Translations under genes and position numbers: made by a program
Notes under the pieces: model-generated
What the model saw: the letters and a program-made list of their open reading frames with translations, nothing else
Told to the model about the DNA's origin: nothing
Databases searched by the model: none
From: Gilichinskyi gelida
GTDB taxonomy: Bacteria; Acidobacteriota; Thermoanaerobaculia; Gp7-AA8
Direction: 5' to 3'
Assembly: GCA_038040385.1 (NCBI GenBank)
Contig: JBBPII010000003.1
Span: 310,001 to 374,000, forward strand
DNA length: 64,000 nucleotides
Shown: piece by piece, positions 1 through 8,113 of the stretch
How positions within the stretch are numbered: position 1 is the first letter of the stretch
Layout of the letters: each line of letters begins with the position of its first letter

Positions 1-1625
1 TGCGACGACACGGCGAAACGGTGCGTCTCGTCGCGCACCATCTGCAGCAGTTGCAGCGCGGGATCGCGGCGTTCCAGGCGGATCGGCTCCTCGCGGTCGG
101 GGACGTAGATCTCCTCTTCGCGCTTCGCCAGCCCAGCGATGGGGATCTCCTCGATGCCGAGACGGTTGAGCGCGTTGACCGCGGCGTTGAGCTGTCCCCG
201 CCCGCCGTCGATGAGGATCATGTCCGGCAGCGGCTTCCCCTCCTCCAGCATCCGGCGATAGCGGCGGTCGACCGCCTCGGCCATGGAGCGGAAATCGTCC
301 GCCCCCTCCACCGTCCGGATGTTGAAGATCCGGTACTGCTTCTTGTCGAACTTCCCGCGGTCGATGACCACCATCCCGGCGACGGAATCGCTGCCCTGGA
401 TATTCGAGATGTCGAACGACTCGATGCGCGCGATCTCTCTGTCGTAGCCGAGAACCTGCCCAAGTTTCTGTGCAGCGATCTGCAGCCGGTCCTGCTGCGC
501 CTTGCGGAAGCGCGACTCGTGCGACAGCCGCGCGTTGCGGTTGGCCAACTCCACGCGGTCGACGCCTTTTCCGCGCTGCGGAACGCGCAGACCCACCTTC
601 CGCCCGGCGCTCTGCGCCAGCCACTCCGTCAGTAGCTCGCGCTCTTCGATGTCGAACGGAAGCAGCACCTCCGGCGGGATGAAGAGATTGTCCTGGTAGT
701 AGCGCTGCAGCACCTCGCCGAGGAAGTATTGGGGCTGGTACGCGTCGACTTTTTCCCAGAACAGCTCGCGGCGGTCGACGACGTTGCCGTCGCGGATGAC
801 GAAGAGCTGGATGGCGACGTCGCCGCTCTCCTCGTACAGCCCCCAGACGTCGACGTCTTCCTCCTCCGCCGACGCCACCTGCTGCTCGGCCTGCACGCGC
901 TCCACGGTGCGGATCAGGTCGCGGTAGTACGTGGCCAGCTCGAAGCTCTCGTCCTCCGCGGCGCGGTACATCCGCTGCGTGAGGCGGTCCTGCAGCTCCT
1001 TGGTCTTGCCGCCGAGGAAGAGGACGACATCGCCGACCATCTCCATGTACGTCTCGCGGGTGGTGAGCCCCACTACGCACGGGCCGAGGCACTGGTGCAT
1101 GTCGTAGTAGAGGCAGGGTCGCGGCAGCGCGCTCTTGCCGTCGACGATGTCCAGATCGCAGCTCCGCAGCTTGAACTGGTCGGCGACGAGCTTGAGCAGC
1201 CGCCGCGCGGTGCCGGCGAAGAACGGTCCGTAGAACTGGTCCCCCTTCTTCCGGTCCATGCGCCGCGTGAACACCACGCGCGGAAAGTCCTCGGAGAGCG
1301 TGACTTTGATGTACGGATAGCTCTTGTCGTCACGGAGGAGGATGTTGTAGCGCGGCTGGTTGGCCTTGATGAGGTTGTTCTCGAGGAGGATCGCTTCCAG
1401 CTCGTTGTTGGTGGTGACGAAGTCGATGGACTCGATCTCGTTGATGAGGGTCATCGTCTTGGCGTCGCGCGCGCCGCGGCCGACCAGGTACGACTGCACG
1501 CGGCTGCGCAGGTTGCGCGCTTTGCCGACGTAGATCACCTCATCCTCGGCGTTCTTGTGCAGGTAAACGCCGGGGCGGTCGGGAAGCTCCTTGAGGCGGG
1601 CTTTCAGGCGGTCGAAACGATCCAT
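1..1625 (-). CDS. uvrC: UvrABC excinuclease subunit C (partial; 3' end outside window)
   Basis: UvrC makes the dual incisions flanking bulky DNA lesions after UvrA/UvrB recognition. Translating the minus strand from the ATG at 1625 gives about 541 residues before the window ends. An N-terminal GIY-YIG nuclease domain opens the protein (GVYLHK then IYVGKARNLRSRV, roughly residues 13-45). A UVR/UvrB-interaction segment lies near residues 190-230. The RNase H-like endonuclease domain carries FDISNIQGSDSV (around residue 400) and ILIDGGRGQL. The family is about 610 aa long, so the missing part is the C-terminal helix-hairpin-helix region. A hexamer TGTAGT lies 7 nt before the ATG and no SD is visible. 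uvrB lies about 11 kb away on the same strand but is not in the same operon. Confidence 0.96.
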   Translation of the reverse strand, partial: MDRFDRLKARLKELPDRPGVYLHKNAEDEVIYVGKARNLRSRVQSYLVGRGARDAKTMTLINEIESIDFVTTNNELEAILLENNLIKANQPRYNILLRDDKSYPYIKVTLSEDFPRVVFTRRMDRKKGDQFYGPFFAGTARRLLKLVADQFKLRSCDLDIVDGKSALPRPCLYYDMHQCLGPCVVGLTTRETYMEMVGDVVLFLGGKTKELQDRLTQRMYRAAEDESFELATYYRDLIRTVERVQAEQQVASAEEEDVDVWGLYEESGDVAIQLFVIRDGNVVDRRELFWEKVDAYQPQYFLGEVLQRYYQDNLFIPPEVLLPFDIEERELLTEWLAQSAGRKVGLRVPQRGKGVDRVELANRNARLSHESRFRKAQQDRLQIAAQKLGQVLGYDREIARIESFDISNIQGSDSVAGMVVIDRGKFDKKQYRIFNIRTVEGADDFRSMAEAVDRRYRRMLEEGKPLPDMILIDGGRGQLNAAVNALNRLGIEEIPIAGLAKREEEIYVPDREEPIRLERRDPALQLLQMVRDETHRFAVSS

Positions 1626-1676
1626 GGACCGGACTACAACAACCCTCGGGCTGGCTCAGTTCCACGTCGTCGCGCA

Positions 1677-1740
1677 GCGGAACGCCGCCGTCCCCGGCGG
1701 CTGGCCAGGCGGCGTCCTCGCCGCCTCGCGGGCGCTCCGC
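1677..1740. repeat. Family A dispersed palindromic repeat (degenerate copy)
   Basis: GC-rich nested palindrome upstream of uvrC. It begins GCGGAACGCCGCCGTCC and contains CGGCGGCTGG and GGCGGCGTCCTCGCCGCC. It is related to the copies at 20122, 43395, 47526 and 48061 in this window. The right end is degenerate (GGCGCTCCGC). Confidence 0.7.
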
Positions 1741-1757
1741 TCGCTCCCGTGGTCAGC

Positions 1758-1791
1758 GCGCTGACTGGTCAATATCTTGACTAGTCAGCGC
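1758..1791. terminator. 14-bp-stem hairpin over the esterase stop codon
   Basis: Arms GCGCTGACTGGTCA and TGACTAGTCAGCGC pair over 13 of 14 positions around an ATATCT loop. The right arm contains the esterase stop codon (complement of 1785-1787). There is no U-tract, so a role as terminator or 3'-end stabiliser is inferred from position only. Confidence 0.45.
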
Positions 1792-2390
1792 ACGGTCAAA
1801 AACTTCCCGGCGGCGGCGCTGAACTCCTCCGTCCACTCATGGCCGGCATCGAGCTCGACCACGGTTGCCGCGGGAAGAAACCTCAAGTCTTTCTCGAACT
1901 TTTCGAGGCTGTACCACTCGTCTCGCGCCCCCCGTCCGATGAGGACGGGCGGGAGGGCGGCGGGGTCGACGTCCTCGGGCAGGTCGCCGCCGAGGGCGAT
2001 GACGCCGGCGGCCTGCGGGTTGGCGGCCGCGGCACGGTAGGCCATCGGGGCGCCCTGCGAGAAGCCGAGGAAGACGAGTCGGCCGGGGGTGGGGATCGCG
2101 GCGAGGACGCTGCGGACGTACTCGAGGTTGTCGGCGAGCGCGAGCTCGCGATCCTGCTTCGTCATCCAGCTCGCGACGACCTCTCCGGTTTTGTACATGT
2201 AGAAGCGGTGCAGGCCCTGCACGGCGACGACCGTCCAATCCTTCACGCCTGGGATCCTCAGCATCGCGGCGAGGTTGACCTCCGCGTTTTGGCCATACCC
2301 GTGGAAGCCGACCAGCAGCCGCTCGGGCGGCCCCGGCTCGACGAGATAGCGACCATGAGTGCCGGCGGGGATGGTGTGTGCGGTTGCCAT
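1785..2390 (-). CDS. Alpha/beta-hydrolase, phospholipase/carboxylesterase-like
   Basis: A compact serine esterase of about 201 residues, probably cytoplasmic since no signal peptide is seen. The nucleophile elbow is GFSQGA. The acid is likely the Asp of GARDEWYS and the base the His of DAGHEW, giving the Ser-Asp-His triad in the expected order. GFHGYGQN near the N-terminus is the oxyanion-side loop typical of this family. I chose the ATG at 2390 (MATAHT) over the one three codons upstream because a -10-like TAGTCT (complement of 2400-2405) ends 9 nt before it. It is divergent from the glycosyltransferase gene. The natural ester substrate cannot be told from sequence. Confidence 0.85.
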   Translation of the reverse strand: MATAHTIPAGTHGRYLVEPGPPERLLVGFHGYGQNAEVNLAAMLRIPGVKDWTVVAVQGLHRFYMYKTGEVVASWMTKQDRELALADNLEYVRSVLAAIPTPGRLVFLGFSQGAPMAYRAAAANPQAAGVIALGGDLPEDVDPAALPPVLIGRGARDEWYSLEKFEKDLRFLPAATVVELDAGHEWTEEFSAAAGKFLTVR

Positions 2391-2399
2391 GCGCCGCAC

Positions 2400-2415
2400 A
2401 GACTACCAATAGAAT
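2400..2415. promoter_or_regulatory. Divergent leaderless promoters (esterase / GT2)
   Basis: On the minus strand TAGTCT (2400-2405) ends 9 nt before the esterase ATG. On the plus strand TAGAAT (2410-2415) ends 9 nt before the GT2 ATG. Neither gene has an SD. With a normal -10 to +1 distance both transcripts would begin at or within about 3 nt of the start codon. Confidence 0.6.
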
Positions 2416-2424
2416 GCGCCCCGC

Positions 2425-3168
2425 ATGTCGCGCCTGCTGCTGGTCGTTCCCTGTTTCAACGAAGAGCAGCGGCTCGATGTCGAGGCCTTTCGCGGCTTTT
2501 CTCTTCCTGGTCAGCACCTCGAGTTCCTCTTCGTCAACGACGGCAGCACCGATGGCACGCAGAGCGTGCTCGAGTCGCTGCGCGATTCGAACCCGCGGCG
2601 CTTCTCGGTGCTGAGCCTGGAGCGCAACAGCGGGAAGGCGGAGGCGGTGCGCCGCGGCATCGAAGCGGCGCTCGAGCGCGGGCCCGACTTCACCGGCTTC
2701 TGGGACGCCGATCTCGCCACTCCCCTTACCGAGATTACCGGATTCCTGGCCGTGTTCGAGTCGCGACGGGACATCCAGATGGTGTTCGGGGCGCGCGTCC
2801 GCCTGCTCGGGCGGGAGATCAGCCGCAACGCATCGCGGCACTACATCGGCCGCTTCGGCGCCACGCTCATCTCGCAGACCCTCGGGCTCGCCGTCTACGA
2901 CACCCAGTGCGGCGCGAAGCTCTTCCGCGCCTCCGACGCGCTGCGCACCGTGTTCAGCAAGCCGTTCCTGTCCCGCTGGATTTTCGACGTGGAGATCATC
3001 GCCCGCTTCGTGGAGCTCTGGGGTCGCGACGGCGTCGCGCGGGCGATCTACGAATACCCGGTCACGCAGTGGCGCGATGTCAAGGGATCGAAGGTCAAGT
3101 CGCGCGACTTCCTCCGCGCGCTGCGCGATTTGTGGAAGATTCGCCGCGCGTATCGCCCGCGGCGGTAG
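2425..3168 (+). CDS. Family 2 glycosyltransferase, dolichyl-phosphate mannose synthase-like
   Basis: Transfers a sugar from a nucleotide-sugar donor, by family analogy to a polyprenyl phosphate. The 247-aa protein opens with the GT-A strand LLLVVPCFNEE. It then shows the nucleotide-binding NDGSTDGT (about residues 39-46), the metal-binding DADLATP, and the acceptor-side QCGAKLFR with SRWIFDVEI. These are the signature elements of DPM1/GtrB-type GT2 enzymes. No C-terminal membrane helices are present, so it resembles the soluble or peripheral single-domain forms. It stands alone between a divergent esterase and a TonB-dependent receptor whose -10 box overlaps its stop codon. Confidence 0.9.
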   Translation: MSRLLLVVPCFNEEQRLDVEAFRGFSLPGQHLEFLFVNDGSTDGTQSVLESLRDSNPRRFSVLSLERNSGKAEAVRRGIEAALERGPDFTGFWDADLATPLTEITGFLAVFESRRDIQMVFGARVRLLGREISRNASRHYIGRFGATLISQTLGLAVYDTQCGAKLFRASDALRTVFSKPFLSRWIFDVEIIARFVELWGRDGVARAIYEYPVTQWRDVKGSKVKSRDFLRALRDLWKIRRAYRPRR

Positions 3169-3171
3169 AAT
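3166..3171 (+). promoter_or_regulatory. -10 box of the TonB-dependent receptor
   Basis: TAGAAT overlaps the TAG stop of the preceding glycosyltransferase gene. The start codon lies 27 nt further on and is preceded by a strong AGGAGG, so this gene has a short SD-containing leader, unlike many neighbours. Confidence 0.5.
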
Positions 3172-3198
3172 CGTCCCATCGTCCTTCAGGAGGTTCCG

Positions 3199-5976
3199 AT
3201 GCTCCGTCGACTCCTTACTCTCTCTCTGTTCCTGGTCACCGCTCCCCTGCTCGCGCAGACCACCGGCTCCATCGGCGGCCGCGCGACCGACGCCAACGGC
3301 GCCGCGCTGCCCGGCGTCACCGTCGAAGTGACCAGCCGCTCGCTGCAGGGCGTGCGGACCGCGGTCACCGACCGCGAGGGCATCTACCGCCTTCCCCTCC
3401 TCCCGCCCGGCGACTACGCGGTCACTTTCAAACTGGAAGGCTTCGCCTCCGAGTCGCGGCGCATGGTGCCGGTATTTCTCGGCAAGGAAACGCCGCTCGA
3501 CACCTCGATGAAGCCGTCGACCGCGGCGGAGATCACGGTGAGGGCCGAGGCGCCGGTGCTGGACACCTCGTCATCGGCGCTGGGAACCAACCTCACCTCG
3601 CGCTCCATCGACAACCTGCCCACCGGCCGGAACTACGCGTCGATCGCGCAGGTCGTCCCCGGCGTCTCGTCCGACGCCAACGCCGACCCGATCGCCCGCT
3701 CCAGCATCACCGTCTACGGCTCGTCGGGCGCCGAGAACGCGTTCTACATCGACGGCGTGAACACCACCGGCGTCGAATACGGTTTCCAGGGGAAGGACCT
3801 CAACTTCGAATTCATCCAGGAAGTGCAGGTCAAGACCGGCGGCTACGAGGCGGAGTTCGGACGCTCCACCGGCGGCATCATCAACGTCATCACCAAGTCG
3901 GGCGGCAACCAGTTCACCGGCGACGTCTTCGGCTATTACGAGCCCGACTCACTGCAGGCTGACGCGAAGGACGTCGTCTCCACCGGCGGCACTACCACCG
4001 GCTTCACCAAGAAGGACTACGGCGCGGACCTGGGCGGATTCATCGTCCGAGACAAGCTGTGGTTCTTCGGCGCGTGGGACGCCGTGCGCGACGAGCGCAC
4101 CGTGATCTTCGAAAAGGAAGACGAGGTCGCCAACCGGAACAACTTCGGCTCCGCGAAGCTGACCTACAACCTGGCGCCAAGCCAGTCGCTGGTGGCCACG
4201 TACCTCCAGGACCCGCGCAGCCAGACCGGCGCGATCATCGACAACAACCACACCCTCAACGGCGACCCGCTCACCTACCAGGGCCGCCTCGACTTCGGCG
4301 GCCGCGACTACGCGCTGCGCTACGACGGCGTATTCCCGTCCAACTGGGTGGCTACCGCGCAGATCGCGCGGCACCGGGAGAAGAACGCCGTGGGTCCCGC
4401 CACCGCGGCCGGCGACGTGGTGCAGTTCCGCGACGTGGAAAACGACTTCTTCCAGACCGGCGGCTTCGGCCTGATTCAGAACAAGCGCTTCGACCGGAAG
4501 TTCTACGGCGGCTCGCTCAACCATTACTACGGCCGGCACGAGATCAAGGGGGGCATCGAGTACGAGGACCAGTCGGCGAACGTCCTGAAGCGGATGTCCG
4601 GTGGTCAACAAGTTGACGTCTTCACCAACGACGTCAATCCGACGAAGAAGATCTACCGGCACTTCTACTGGACCACGCCCGACGCCACGGTCGGCAACGC
4701 GCCGGTCTCGGCGCTGACCGCCTCGCCGAAACACAAGAACACCACCCTCTATCTGCAGGACCGCTGGTCGATGGACAACCTCACGCTGAACATCGGCGTG
4801 CGGTGGGACCGCCAGCAGATCATCGATGCCTCCGGCACCGCCCAGATCGACATGAAGAAGGACTTCGCGCCGCGGCTCGGCTTCGTCTGGGATCCGAGCG
4901 CCGCGCACCGCGACAAGATCTACGGATCCTACGGCCGCTTCTACGAGCAGATCCCGATGGACCTGGTCATCCGCTCCTTCTCCTACGAGCGGCAGCCGCG
5001 CATCGTCAACTTCAGCCCCACCAGCACCGCCCCCGACCCGGCGGCGGAGGCGGATTTCGAGACCGCGTCGGCCATCCTCGGCGGCTTCACCGAGCCGTCC
5101 GATCCCGACATCCGCAACCAGTACATCACCGAGTACATCCTCGGCGGCGACCACCAGATCGGCGAGAGCCTCGCGGTCGGCGTCAAGGGCATCTACCGCA
5201 GCTACGGCAACGTGGTCGAAGACTTCCTCTGCGCCGACGACGGCACGTACTGCATCGGCAATCCGAGCAAGGGCATCATGAAGGAGGTCTTCACCCTCGA
5301 CTACTCGCAGACCTTCCCCGCGCCCGAGCCGAAGCGGAGCTACAAGGGCATCCAGTTCGACGCCACCAAGCGCTTCTCGCGCCGCTGGCAGGCCATGGCG
5401 TCGTACCTCTGGTCGAAGCTCGACGGCAACTACGACGGCGAGTTCGCGCCGTTCACCAACGTCGGCGCCGACCCGAACATCTCCGCCGCGTACGACTACT
5501 ACGACTTCTTCACCAACGGCAGCGACCTGACCCGCATCACCAACGACGGCCCGCTGTCGAACGACCGCCGCCATCAGTTCAAGGTCTCGGGGCTGTACAA
5601 CACGACCTACGGTTTGGCGGTCGGTGTCTCCGCCTACTGGCGCAGCGGAACGCCGCTGACACGCTACGGCTACTCCGACGCGTACGGCCGTTACGAGTTC
5701 TTCCTCACCCGCCGCGGCGCGGAAGGGCGCACACCCGACAACTACGAGGCGGACGTCCACCTCGGATATCCCATCGCCGCCGGTCCGGCGCGGGTCAACG
5801 TGGTCCTCGACCTCTTCAACGTCTTCAACACCCAGGGCGCCGCCCTGCTCGATCAGCGCTGGGGATTCCAGGAATCGGATAATCTAGGCAGCGCACCGGC
5901 GAATGAGGGCTACGGCAAGGCAGCCCTCCGAACAGGTCCAACCTCGGCAAGGTTAGGAGTGCGCATATCGTTCTGA
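3199..5976 (+). CDS. TonB-dependent receptor with N-terminal carboxypeptidase-regulatory-like domain
   Basis: Outer-membrane receptor for energised import of an unknown ligand. The 925-aa product has a signal peptide (about residues 1-20, ending LLAQ). A CarboxypepD_reg-like beta-sandwich follows (GRATDANGAALPGVTVEV onward, about 25-105). Then comes a plug with VYGSSGAENAFYIDGVN and GGYEAEFGRSTGGIINVIT. A long barrel ends in LGVRISF, with the terminal Phe expected of a BAM beta-signal. AGGAGG stands just before the ATG. No substrate-handling genes are adjacent. This architecture is expanded in Acidobacteriota and Bacteroidota (family knowledge). Confidence 0.93.
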   Translation: MLRRLLTLSLFLVTAPLLAQTTGSIGGRATDANGAALPGVTVEVTSRSLQGVRTAVTDREGIYRLPLLPPGDYAVTFKLEGFASESRRMVPVFLGKETPLDTSMKPSTAAEITVRAEAPVLDTSSSALGTNLTSRSIDNLPTGRNYASIAQVVPGVSSDANADPIARSSITVYGSSGAENAFYIDGVNTTGVEYGFQGKDLNFEFIQEVQVKTGGYEAEFGRSTGGIINVITKSGGNQFTGDVFGYYEPDSLQADAKDVVSTGGTTTGFTKKDYGADLGGFIVRDKLWFFGAWDAVRDERTVIFEKEDEVANRNNFGSAKLTYNLAPSQSLVATYLQDPRSQTGAIIDNNHTLNGDPLTYQGRLDFGGRDYALRYDGVFPSNWVATAQIARHREKNAVGPATAAGDVVQFRDVENDFFQTGGFGLIQNKRFDRKFYGGSLNHYYGRHEIKGGIEYEDQSANVLKRMSGGQQVDVFTNDVNPTKKIYRHFYWTTPDATVGNAPVSALTASPKHKNTTLYLQDRWSMDNLTLNIGVRWDRQQIIDASGTAQIDMKKDFAPRLGFVWDPSAAHRDKIYGSYGRFYEQIPMDLVIRSFSYERQPRIVNFSPTSTAPDPAAEADFETASAILGGFTEPSDPDIRNQYITEYILGGDHQIGESLAVGVKGIYRSYGNVVEDFLCADDGTYCIGNPSKGIMKEVFTLDYSQTFPAPEPKRSYKGIQFDATKRFSRRWQAMASYLWSKLDGNYDGEFAPFTNVGADPNISAAYDYYDFFTNGSDLTRITNDGPLSNDRRHQFKVSGLYNTTYGLAVGVSAYWRSGTPLTRYGYSDAYGRYEFFLTRRGAEGRTPDNYEADVHLGYPIAAGPARVNVVLDLFNVFNTQGAALLDQRWGFQESDNLGSAPANEGYGKAALRTGPTSARLGVRISF

Positions 5977-5987
5977 GTTTCCTGGGT

Positions 5988-6368
5988 GTGGTGGTGATGT
6001 TGGCGGCGCGAGTGATCAATCCTGCCGCCCACGGCCCCGACGTCGTCATCGGACTCGGCATCGGTGCGCCAGCCGCCAACGAGATCTTGATCAAGATCCG
6101 CGGGACCGACACGCGCCTGAAACTGGCGCGCGTCCCCGCCGGCTCGGACCAGGCTCGCCTGTTCCTTCAGTGCCTGGTGGCCAAGCGGGTGATGCGCGTC
6201 GATGCGAAGCATGGCCGGGCGTGGATGCTGGACGAAGTAGAAGTCAACGACACCGTGCTGCGCTACCTCGAGAATCCCGCGGCGATCGATCCCTGCGAAG
6301 CGGGGCGCGACGCCTACGTCGGACCGACCGATCCCCTTCCGCGAGTGCAGCGGAAAAAAGGCACGTGA
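5988..6368 (+). CDS. Small SNase-like (OB-fold) protein, paralog of the 9660 gene
   Basis: Up to 126 residues, function unknown. The core ILIKIRGTDTRLKLARVPAG, then QCLVAKRVMRVD, then a DPCEAGRDAY tail matches the 9660 protein (LIVRIDGKETRVTLAGVAAG, NCLVAGRVLRIK, DPCAIGKAAY). Both keep two Cys at the same places. The strand pattern resembles a staphylococcal-nuclease OB-fold, but without recognisable catalytic Asp/Arg residues; that assignment is my inference. Three GTG codons (5988, 5991, 5994) and an ATG (5997) are possible starts. It follows the receptor stop by 11 nt and could be co-transcribed with it. Confidence 0.65.
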   Translation: MVVMLAARVINPAAHGPDVVIGLGIGAPAANEILIKIRGTDTRLKLARVPAGSDQARLFLQCLVAKRVMRVDAKHGRAWMLDEVEVNDTVLRYLENPAAIDPCEAGRDAYVGPTDPLPRVQRKKGT

Positions 6369-6375
6369 CGCGCAG

Positions 6376-6452
6376 CGTCATCCTGAGCACAGCGAAGGAT
6401 CTCAAGATGCGCCCACTGAGATCCTTCGGCGTCTCCGCGCCTCAGGATGACG
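6376..6452. repeat. Family C dispersed palindrome (GTCATCCTGAG type)
   Basis: Outer arms CGTCATCCTGAG and CTCAGGATGACG enclose inner arms GAAGGATCTCA and TGAGATCCTTC, forming a long cruciform-capable element. A second copy lies at 39192-39268. This copy lies between two co-directional genes just upstream of the aminotransferase promoter. Confidence 0.85.
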
Positions 6453-6457
6453 TAACG

Positions 6458-6463
6458 TAGAAT
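6458..6463 (+). promoter_or_regulatory. Leaderless -10 box of the aminotransferase
   Basis: TAGAAT, 9 nt before the ATG at 6473, immediately after the family C palindrome. No SD. Confidence 0.55.
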
Positions 6464-6472
6464 CAGCGCCGC

Positions 6473-7747
6473 ATGACGACGGTCGCCGACGCCAAAGAGC
6501 TCGCCCTCTCCTCCCTCGCCCGCGGCCTCACCGGCTCCGAGATCCTCAAAATCGCCGGCGAGGTCCGCGCGCTGTGCGAGCAGGGCCGCGACATCTGCAA
6601 CCTCACCGTCGGCGACTTCTCGCCGAAGGAGTTCCGCATCCCGGCGCGCCTCGAGCAGCTCATCCGCCAGATGCTGGTCAACGGCGAGACCAACTACCCA
6701 CCATCGGACGGCACCAAAGAGGCGCGGCAGGCGGTGGTCACGTTCACCCGCGACGCGCTGGGGCTCGACTACGGAATCGAGTCCGTCCTCATCGCCGGGG
6801 GCGCGCGCCCCATCATCTACGCCGCGTACGCCGCGGTGGTCGATCCGGGCGACAAGGTCGTCTATCCCATCCCGTCGTGGAACAACAACCACTACACGTA
6901 CCTGACCGGCGGCGTGCCGGTGGAGGTCGCGGTCGGACCGGAAACGAACTTCCTCCCCACCGCCGACCTGCTTCGCCCGCACATCCACGACGCGCGCCTC
7001 GTCTGCATCAACACGCCGCTCAATCCGACCGGCACGGTGATGGCGCGCAGCGAAGTGGAGGCCATCGGGCGGCTGGTGATCGAGGAGAACGCCCGGCGCG
7101 CTGCGCGCGGCGACCGGCCGGTGTTCGTCCTGTGGGACCAGGTCTACTGGATGCTGACCTTCGGCGAGTCGAAGCACTACGCGCCGCCGCAGCTCGTTCC
7201 CGAAATGAAGGAGTGGACGATCTTCGTCGACGGCATCTCCAAGGCCTTCGCCGCGACGGGGCTGCGGGTGGGCTGGACCATCGCCCCGCCGCACGTCACC
7301 GCCCGCATGCGCGACATCCTCGGCCACGTCGGCGCCTGGGCCCCCCGCCCCGAGCAATTGGCGGTGGCGAAATTCCTCGGCGAGCGCGACGCGGTCGCCG
7401 CCTTTCACGAGACCTTCATCCGCGAGCTGCAGCTCCGCCTCAACCTGCTGTACGACGGCATCGAGGCCATGCGGCGCGATGGGCTCCCCGTCCGAGCCAT
7501 CGAGCCGCAGGGAGCGATCTACCTCTCGGCGCAATTCGACTTGATCGGCAATAGTACGATTCGTACTAATGAGGACATCCGCCGCCTCCTGCTCGAGGAG
7601 GCGGGATTCGCGGTCGTGCCGTTCCAGGCCTTCGGGCTGAAGCAGGAGAACGGCTGGTTCCGCCTCAGCGCCGGCGCGGTCTCCCCCGACGACATCGCCC
7701 GCGGCCTGGTGCGCGTGCGGCGGGCCATCGAGGCGGCGGTGCGATGA
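6473..7747 (+). CDS. PLP-dependent class I/II aminotransferase
   Basis: A 424-aa fold-type I aminotransferase, cytosolic, probably acting on an amino acid with a 2-oxo acid. The PLP lysine is K257 in DGISKAFAATGLRVGW. NTPLNPTGTV is the substrate/cofactor Asn loop and LWDQVYW carries the PLP-contacting Asp and Tyr. The C-terminal FRLSAGAVS contains the carboxylate-binding Arg. Overall it resembles aspartate-aminotransferase-like enzymes; the exact substrate cannot be read. It overlaps the next gene by ATGA, suggesting translational coupling. Its coding sequence contains an unusual near-palindrome at 7550-7570 that has a close match at the end of era. Confidence 0.88.
   Translation: MTTVADAKELALSSLARGLTGSEILKIAGEVRALCEQGRDICNLTVGDFSPKEFRIPARLEQLIRQMLVNGETNYPPSDGTKEARQAVVTFTRDALGLDYGIESVLIAGGARPIIYAAYAAVVDPGDKVVYPIPSWNNNHYTYLTGGVPVEVAVGPETNFLPTADLLRPHIHDARLVCINTPLNPTGTVMARSEVEAIGRLVIEENARRAARGDRPVFVLWDQVYWMLTFGESKHYAPPQLVPEMKEWTIFVDGISKAFAATGLRVGWTIAPPHVTARMRDILGHVGAWAPRPEQLAVAKFLGERDAVAAFHETFIRELQLRLNLLYDGIEAMRRDGLPVRAIEPQGAIYLSAQFDLIGNSTIRTNEDIRRLLLEEAGFAVVPFQAFGLKQENGWFRLSAGAVSPDDIARGLVRVRRAIEAAVR
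7550..7570. repeat. Near-palindrome shared with 42481-42501
   Basis: AATAGTACG, ATT, CGTACTAAT inside the aminotransferase coding sequence. It matches the palindrome at 42481 at 19 of 21 positions. Its meaning is unknown; see findings. Confidence 0.5.
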
Positions 7748-8097
7748 GCGCCGTAGCCAATGTCCTCGTCGCCTTCGTCGCCCTCCTCCACCTGCTGTTC
7801 CTCGTCCTGGAGATGTTCCTCTGGACCAAGCCGTTCGGCCGGCGGACCTTCGGCCTGACGAAGGAGCTGGCGGACGCCACGGCCGGGCTGGCCGCCAATC
7901 AAGGGCTGTACAACGGCTTCCTCGCCGCGGGGTTGATTTGGGGTCTGGTCGTCGGCTCCTTCGAGGTCAAGGTGTTCTTCCTGGTCTGCGTGATCGTGGC
8001 CGGCGTCTTCGGCGCGTTCACCGCCAAGCGTTCGATCCTCTTCATCCAGGCCCTCCCCGGCGCGCTCGCGCTGGCGGCCGTCATCGTCGCGCGCTGA
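7744..8097 (+). CDS. DUF1304 family small membrane protein
   Basis: A 117-residue inner-membrane protein of unknown function. Four hydrophobic segments are visible (about residues 5-25, 52-70, 74-92, 96-115). The stretch LAANQGLYNGFLAAGLIWG in the second segment is the hallmark of DUF1304 proteins. The start overlaps the aminotransferase stop (ATGA), so the two are probably translated together. No enzymatic motif is visible. Confidence 0.85.
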   Translation: MSAVANVLVAFVALLHLLFLVLEMFLWTKPFGRRTFGLTKELADATAGLAANQGLYNGFLAAGLIWGLVVGSFEVKVFFLVCVIVAGVFGAFTAKRSILFIQALPGALALAAVIVAR

Positions 8098-8100
8098 GCG

Positions 8101-8106
8101 TAAAAT
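8101..8106 (+). promoter_or_regulatory. Leaderless -10 box of the TPR protein
   Basis: TAAAAT, 7 nt before the ATG at 8114 and three nt after the previous stop. No SD. Confidence 0.55.
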
Positions 8107-8113
8107 CGCGCCC

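Noticed and set aside
1839..3962. 707-codon frame covering the esterase, GT2 and the start of the receptor
   Set aside because: Runs across three real genes in other frames, and its product is Arg/Ala-rich without any motif.
3949..5760. 603-codon open frame antisense to the first TonB-dependent receptor
   Set aside because: Composition is repetitive Val/Ala/Arg/Asp with no domain, mirrored from a well-supported gene; a product of high GC codon use.
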